Shown one piece after another: positions 15,929-18,309 of a DNA stretch of 18,309 nucleotides. Where the stretch lies: contig JBLHRE010000021.1 of the NCBI GenBank assembly GCA_047625765.1, forward strand, positions 1-18,309, read 5' to 3'. The first letter of the stretch is position 1, and each line of letters opens with the position of its first letter. Below the pieces are notes generated by a model. The model searched no databases and was not told the origin of the DNA. It was given only the letters and a program-made list of their open reading frames with translations. The stretch comes from JBLHRE01 sp047625765. GTDB lineage: Bacteria; Bacteroidota; Bacteroidia; Flavobacteriales; JBLHRE01. The translations under genes were made by a program, and so were the position numbers.

Positions 15929-16660
15929 TTAAGTAATCCACAATTCCCAAGACTTTTCGGCTTGCAATTGTAACATACTTAATCCGTTGCAAATCGATGC
16001 TCCTCGATTTATGCCTTCTTTTAAGAATGCTGTCGTTTCGGGATTGTAAATTAAATCAAATAATAGGTGCGAAGTTCCAATTCCATCGTAAGGAATGGGA
16101 GCTTTTTCTTCTATGTTAGGTGCTGTACCTACTGGTGTTGTGTTTATAATTAGTTTAAAATGACTCAGCATCTCTACATTCAAATCTTTGTATGAGAAAA
16201 TATTTTGAGCAGTTTTAGAATTGGAAACAAAATAGATTTGAATACCCAATTTAGACAAGGCATAGGCAACGGCTTTTGCTGCTCCTCCTGTTCCTAAAAT
16301 CAAAGCACGTTCGTGTTGAGACTCCAGAAAAGGCTTTATCGATTGTGAAAAACCGTATACATCGGTATTATGTCCGATGGTTTCTCCATCTTTAAAACAA
16401 ACCGTATTTACAGCTCCAACTGCTTTAGCGGTCTCAGAAAGCTCATCCAAGTAAGGGATAATAGCTTCTTTGTAAGGAATTGTAACATTAAAGCCAGCCC
16501 AATCTTTTTGTTTCAATAATGATTGGAAACCAGAAATTTTCGGAATTGGGCAATTGCAGTAATTTGCATCAAGAATATTTTCCGAAGCAAATTTGTTTGT
16601 AAAATAGGAAGCTGAAAAAGAATGACTTAAGTCACGCCCAATAAGACCAAATGAGCGCAT
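15929..16660 (-). CDS. aroE: Shikimate dehydrogenase
   Basis: A 243-residue cytosolic enzyme that reduces 3-dehydroshikimate to shikimate with NADPH, the fourth step of the chorismate pathway. Seen: the shikimate-binding SHSFS (12-16; Ser12 and Ser14 hold the carboxylate), GFNVTIPYKEAI with catalytic Lys64, NTVCF (85-89), GHNTDVYGF with catalytic Asp100, the nucleotide-binding loop LGTGGAAKA (122-130), NTTPVGT and the C-terminal NGLSMLQLQA. It is slightly shorter than the usual 270 residues, as is common in Bacteroidota. It starts two bases after the DUF368 gene stop, indicating co-transcription and coupling. No other aro genes are nearby. Confidence 0.96.
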   Translation of the reverse strand: MRSFGLIGRDLSHSFSASYFTNKFASENILDANYCNCPIPKISGFQSLLKQKDWAGFNVTIPYKEAIIPYLDELSETAKAVGAVNTVCFKDGETIGHNTDVYGFSQSIKPFLESQHERALILGTGGAAKAVAYALSKLGIQIYFVSNSKTAQNIFSYKDLNVEMLSHFKLIINTTPVGTAPNIEEKAPIPYDGIGTSHLLFDLIYNPETTAFLKEGINRGASICNGLSMLQLQAEKSWELWIT

Positions 16661-16662
16661 TT

Positions 16663-17592
16663 TTATATTTTTTTATTTCTATTTGCGAGATACTCAATCA
16701 TCCAGATTGATACGATACCTGAAATCATAATTCCAAATGCCAATAGGGTATACGAATCAAATTCGGTAGGAAAGAATTTGTCATACTTGATAGGTACAAT
16801 GTCTCCATTGGCCTTTGTTTGATAAGCAGCTATTTCTTTCCAAGGCCAAATTATATTTAGCGAGCCAAATACAAAACCTGTTAGAAGTGCAATGGTTATA
16901 TCTTTATAACGATGTAATATCCAGGTAAGAATATGAGAGAATACCATTAATCCAGCAATAGATCCCGCACCAAATAATACAATATGCCATAGGTTAAGAT
17001 TTGCAATAGCCTTTACCATTAGCAACTCGTAATTCCCCATTAGAATTAGAATAAAGGAACCAGACAAACCAGGTAACATCATTCCAGAAATACCAACTAC
17101 CCCGCAAATTAAAATGTACAGCCAATGTGTATTCTCGGAGGCAGGTTCTAAAAAGGAAATGCCAATAGCTATAGTAGCTCCCAGCAATAAAAATGCGAAT
17201 GAAGCAACGTTCCATTTAGAAACAGTTTTACCTATAAAGTAAACAGAGGCAAGTATTAAGCCAAAAAAGAAAGCCCAAATCTGAATGGGATGACTGGCAA
17301 ATAGATATTTAAATAGTTTAGCAATTGTAAATAGGCTTACAGTTGTTCCTATTAAAATACTTGCTAAAAATTTAATATTGATATGGGCTGCAAGGGCGGT
17401 CCATTGAAAAGTGAAAAACAACTTAAAAGCCTTTAAATTAACGCTTTTAAGTGTCATTAAGAACTCCTCGTAAATTCCAGTAATAAGTGCTATTGTACCT
17501 CCAGAAACACCAGGAATCACATTTGCAGCACCCATGGCAAAGCCTTTTAAACCAATCCAGAAATAGTCGGTTAAATTACGTTCTGCCTTCAT
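16663..17592 (-). CDS. DUF368 family polyprenyl-phosphate translocase (PopT-like)
   Basis: A 309-residue polytopic inner-membrane protein of the DUF368 family. Two related motifs, NVIPGVSGGTIALITGIYEEF (about 24-44) and MMLPGLSGSFILILMGNYELL (about 171-191), mark the two halves of an internally repeated fold, and about eight to ten hydrophobic segments cover most of the chain. Family members (PopT in Vibrio) are reported to return undecaprenyl phosphate across the inner membrane for reuse in cell-wall and envelope polysaccharide synthesis; older annotations call them membrane proteins of unknown function. Length and motifs are typical. The ATG at 17590-17592 follows the rhodanese stop by nine bases, and the stop is two bases from aroE. 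Direct activity of this member is inferred from family membership. Confidence 0.9.
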   Translation of the reverse strand: MKAERNLTDYFWIGLKGFAMGAANVIPGVSGGTIALITGIYEEFLMTLKSVNLKAFKLFFTFQWTALAAHINIKFLASILIGTTVSLFTIAKLFKYLFASHPIQIWAFFFGLILASVYFIGKTVSKWNVASFAFLLLGATIAIGISFLEPASENTHWLYILICGVVGISGMMLPGLSGSFILILMGNYELLMVKAIANLNLWHIVLFGAGSIAGLMVFSHILTWILHRYKDITIALLTGFVFGSLNIIWPWKEIAAYQTKANGDIVPIKYDKFFPTEFDSYTLLAFGIMISGIVSIWMIEYLANRNKKI

Positions 17593-17601
17593 TAAAATGT
17601 A

Positions 17602-17901
17602 TTAAACAGGTTGTGCGACAAATGCATCGTAGCCCCCTTCTAAAATCAAAAGATTTTCGAAGCTATACATTTTCTCTAGCATATAAACCATTGCACTTGC
17701 GCGTTTACCGCTCTTGCAATAAATAATCACGGGTTTGTCTTTCGTTATTTTATCCAAATTATCTATAACAGAATCCATAGGAATGTTGATGGCATTTAAA
17801 TGTCCATCTTCAAATTCGTATTTCTCACGTATATCTATTAGTTGAATATCCTTACGGCTATCCAATTGGATTTGCAGTTCTTCAGCGGTTATAGCTTTCA
17901 T
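17602..17901 (-). CDS. Single-domain rhodanese-like sulfurtransferase
   Basis: A 99-residue cytoplasmic single-domain rhodanese (GlpE/PspE type). Seen: LIDIREKYEFEDGHLNAINIP (about 21-41, with Asp23 and Arg25 of the D-x-R signature) and the active-site loop YCKSGKRASA with catalytic Cys62, six-residue loop length typical of sulfur- rather than phosphate-transferring members. The ATG at 17899-17901 is preferred because it gives the standard N-terminus MKAITAEEL and starts eight bases after the preceding stop; an upstream ATG at 17923-17925 would add eight residues and overlap the phosphosulfolactate synthase gene. No signal peptide is visible. Being next to a sulfite-using enzyme suggests a role in sulfur supply, but single-domain rhodaneses have many possible partners. 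Confidence 0.87.
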   Translation of the reverse strand: MKAITAEELQIQLDSRKDIQLIDIREKYEFEDGHLNAINIPMDSVIDNLDKITKDKPVIIYCKSGKRASAMVYMLEKMYSFENLLILEGGYDAFVAQPV

Positions 17902-17908
17902 ACGTTTC

Positions 17909-18309
17909 TTATTTAATAAATTCACTAGGTAGTGAATCGAAAAATGTATCTCCTCTTAATCCTAGACGCAAACATTCTAAGGGTATTACCTCATCATAGG
18001 CAATGTTTCCGAGGTTTACGTCAGAACCGATAAGCTTTAAAAACCAAACTTGTTGCGATTTTAAGGGAGCTTCCCATAAAATGCTTCCACGATCGATTTT
18101 CGTTAATATTTCTTCTATTAAATCAGAGCGAACTTCACCTGATTTTTGAAAGATTCCAACATTACCACCTTCTCTAGCTTCGGCAATTACTTTCCAAGCA
18201 CCTGCCTGCAATTCGTGTTCCATCATTTCAATCCAACGATAAGGAGCAATAAGCTTCTCAGAATCTTTAGAACCAACTTCAGAAAGAACGGTAAAATCTT
18301 TTGCTAGGG
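17909..18309 (-). CDS. Phosphosulfolactate synthase (ComA family), C-terminal part; start outside window
   Basis: Only the last 133 codons are present; the frame is open to the window edge. The family enzyme is a TIM barrel that adds sulfite to phosphoenolpyruvate to make (2R)-phospho-3-sulfolactate, the first step to sulfolactate, coenzyme M in methanogens, and possibly cysteate. Seen: DFTVLSEVGSK near the visible start, ELQAGAWKVIAEARE (the barrel strand matching the family's DAGADYVIIEGRE), and the strongly conserved end with WEAPLKSQQVWF, VNLGNIAYDEVIPLE and LGLRGDTF. These match the C-terminal third of archaeal ComA and Bacillus YitD closely. The rhodanese gene follows at once. The product's fate in this organism cannot be seen here, since no comB or comC homologue is in the window. 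Confidence 0.9.
   Translation of the reverse strand, partial: LAKDFTVLSEVGSKDSEKLIAPYRWIEMMEHELQAGAWKVIAEAREGGNVGIFQKSGEVRSDLIEEILTKIDRGSILWEAPLKSQQVWFLKLIGSDVNLGNIAYDEVIPLECLRLGLRGDTFFDSLPSEFIK

Noticed and set aside
17923..17925. Upstream ATG as start of the rhodanese gene
   Set aside because: It would overlap the phosphosulfolactate synthase end and add eight residues absent from the usual family N-terminus; the ATG at 17899-17901 fits better.

Overview
The window is AT-rich DNA from a member of the Bacteroidota, probably a marine or otherwise aquatic Bacteroidia or Flavobacteriia relative; the genus cannot be fixed from the sequence. The evidence is Bacteroidota-style -7 boxes (TAnnTTTG), little Shine-Dalgarno signal, and gene types and orders common in that phylum: DUF423, saccharopine dehydrogenase and pckA together; DUF368, aroE and DUF349 together; and MacB-type exporters split into separate ATPase and permease genes. 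All genes look chromosomal. No RNA gene, insertion sequence, CRISPR array or prophage was seen.

Layout. Positions 1-631 (minus) hold the first 210 codons of ATP-type PEP carboxykinase. A DUF423 membrane protein (754-1146, minus) diverges from a saccharopine-dehydrogenase-like gene (1320-2675, plus). That gene converges, with one base between stop codons, on a minus-strand phosphorelay operon (6952 to 2677): single-domain response regulator, hybrid REC-PAS-kinase-REC protein, PAS-PAS histidine kinase, HPt protein. The response regulator is broken by an in-frame TGA directly after its phospho-acceptor Asp. About 0.7 kb upstream of it has no intact gene but holds a perfect 10-bp hairpin and an eroded coding remnant. 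From 7670 to 11942 (plus) runs an ABC efflux operon: ATPase, two paralogous MacB-like permeases and a membrane-fusion protein, closed by a bidirectional terminator. From 18309 down to 12022 (minus) lies a tight run: phosphosulfolactate synthase (partial), rhodanese, DUF368 (PopT-type) transporter, shikimate dehydrogenase, DUF349 protein and UvrB.

How the parts fit. The efflux operon would be a tripartite inner-membrane/periplasm machine needing an outer-membrane channel encoded elsewhere. The phosphorelay proteins appear entirely cytoplasmic and the operon has no DNA-binding output; its small receiver is disrupted and its HPt lacks the usual lysine near the histidine, so the relay is decaying or rewired. 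The right-hand cluster mixes sulfonate chemistry (PEP plus sulfite), sulfur transfer, lipid-carrier recycling, aromatic biosynthesis and DNA repair; the first two may be functionally linked. A 28-base block is shared, at the same distance from the start codon, by the saccharopine-dehydrogenase-like gene and the efflux operon.
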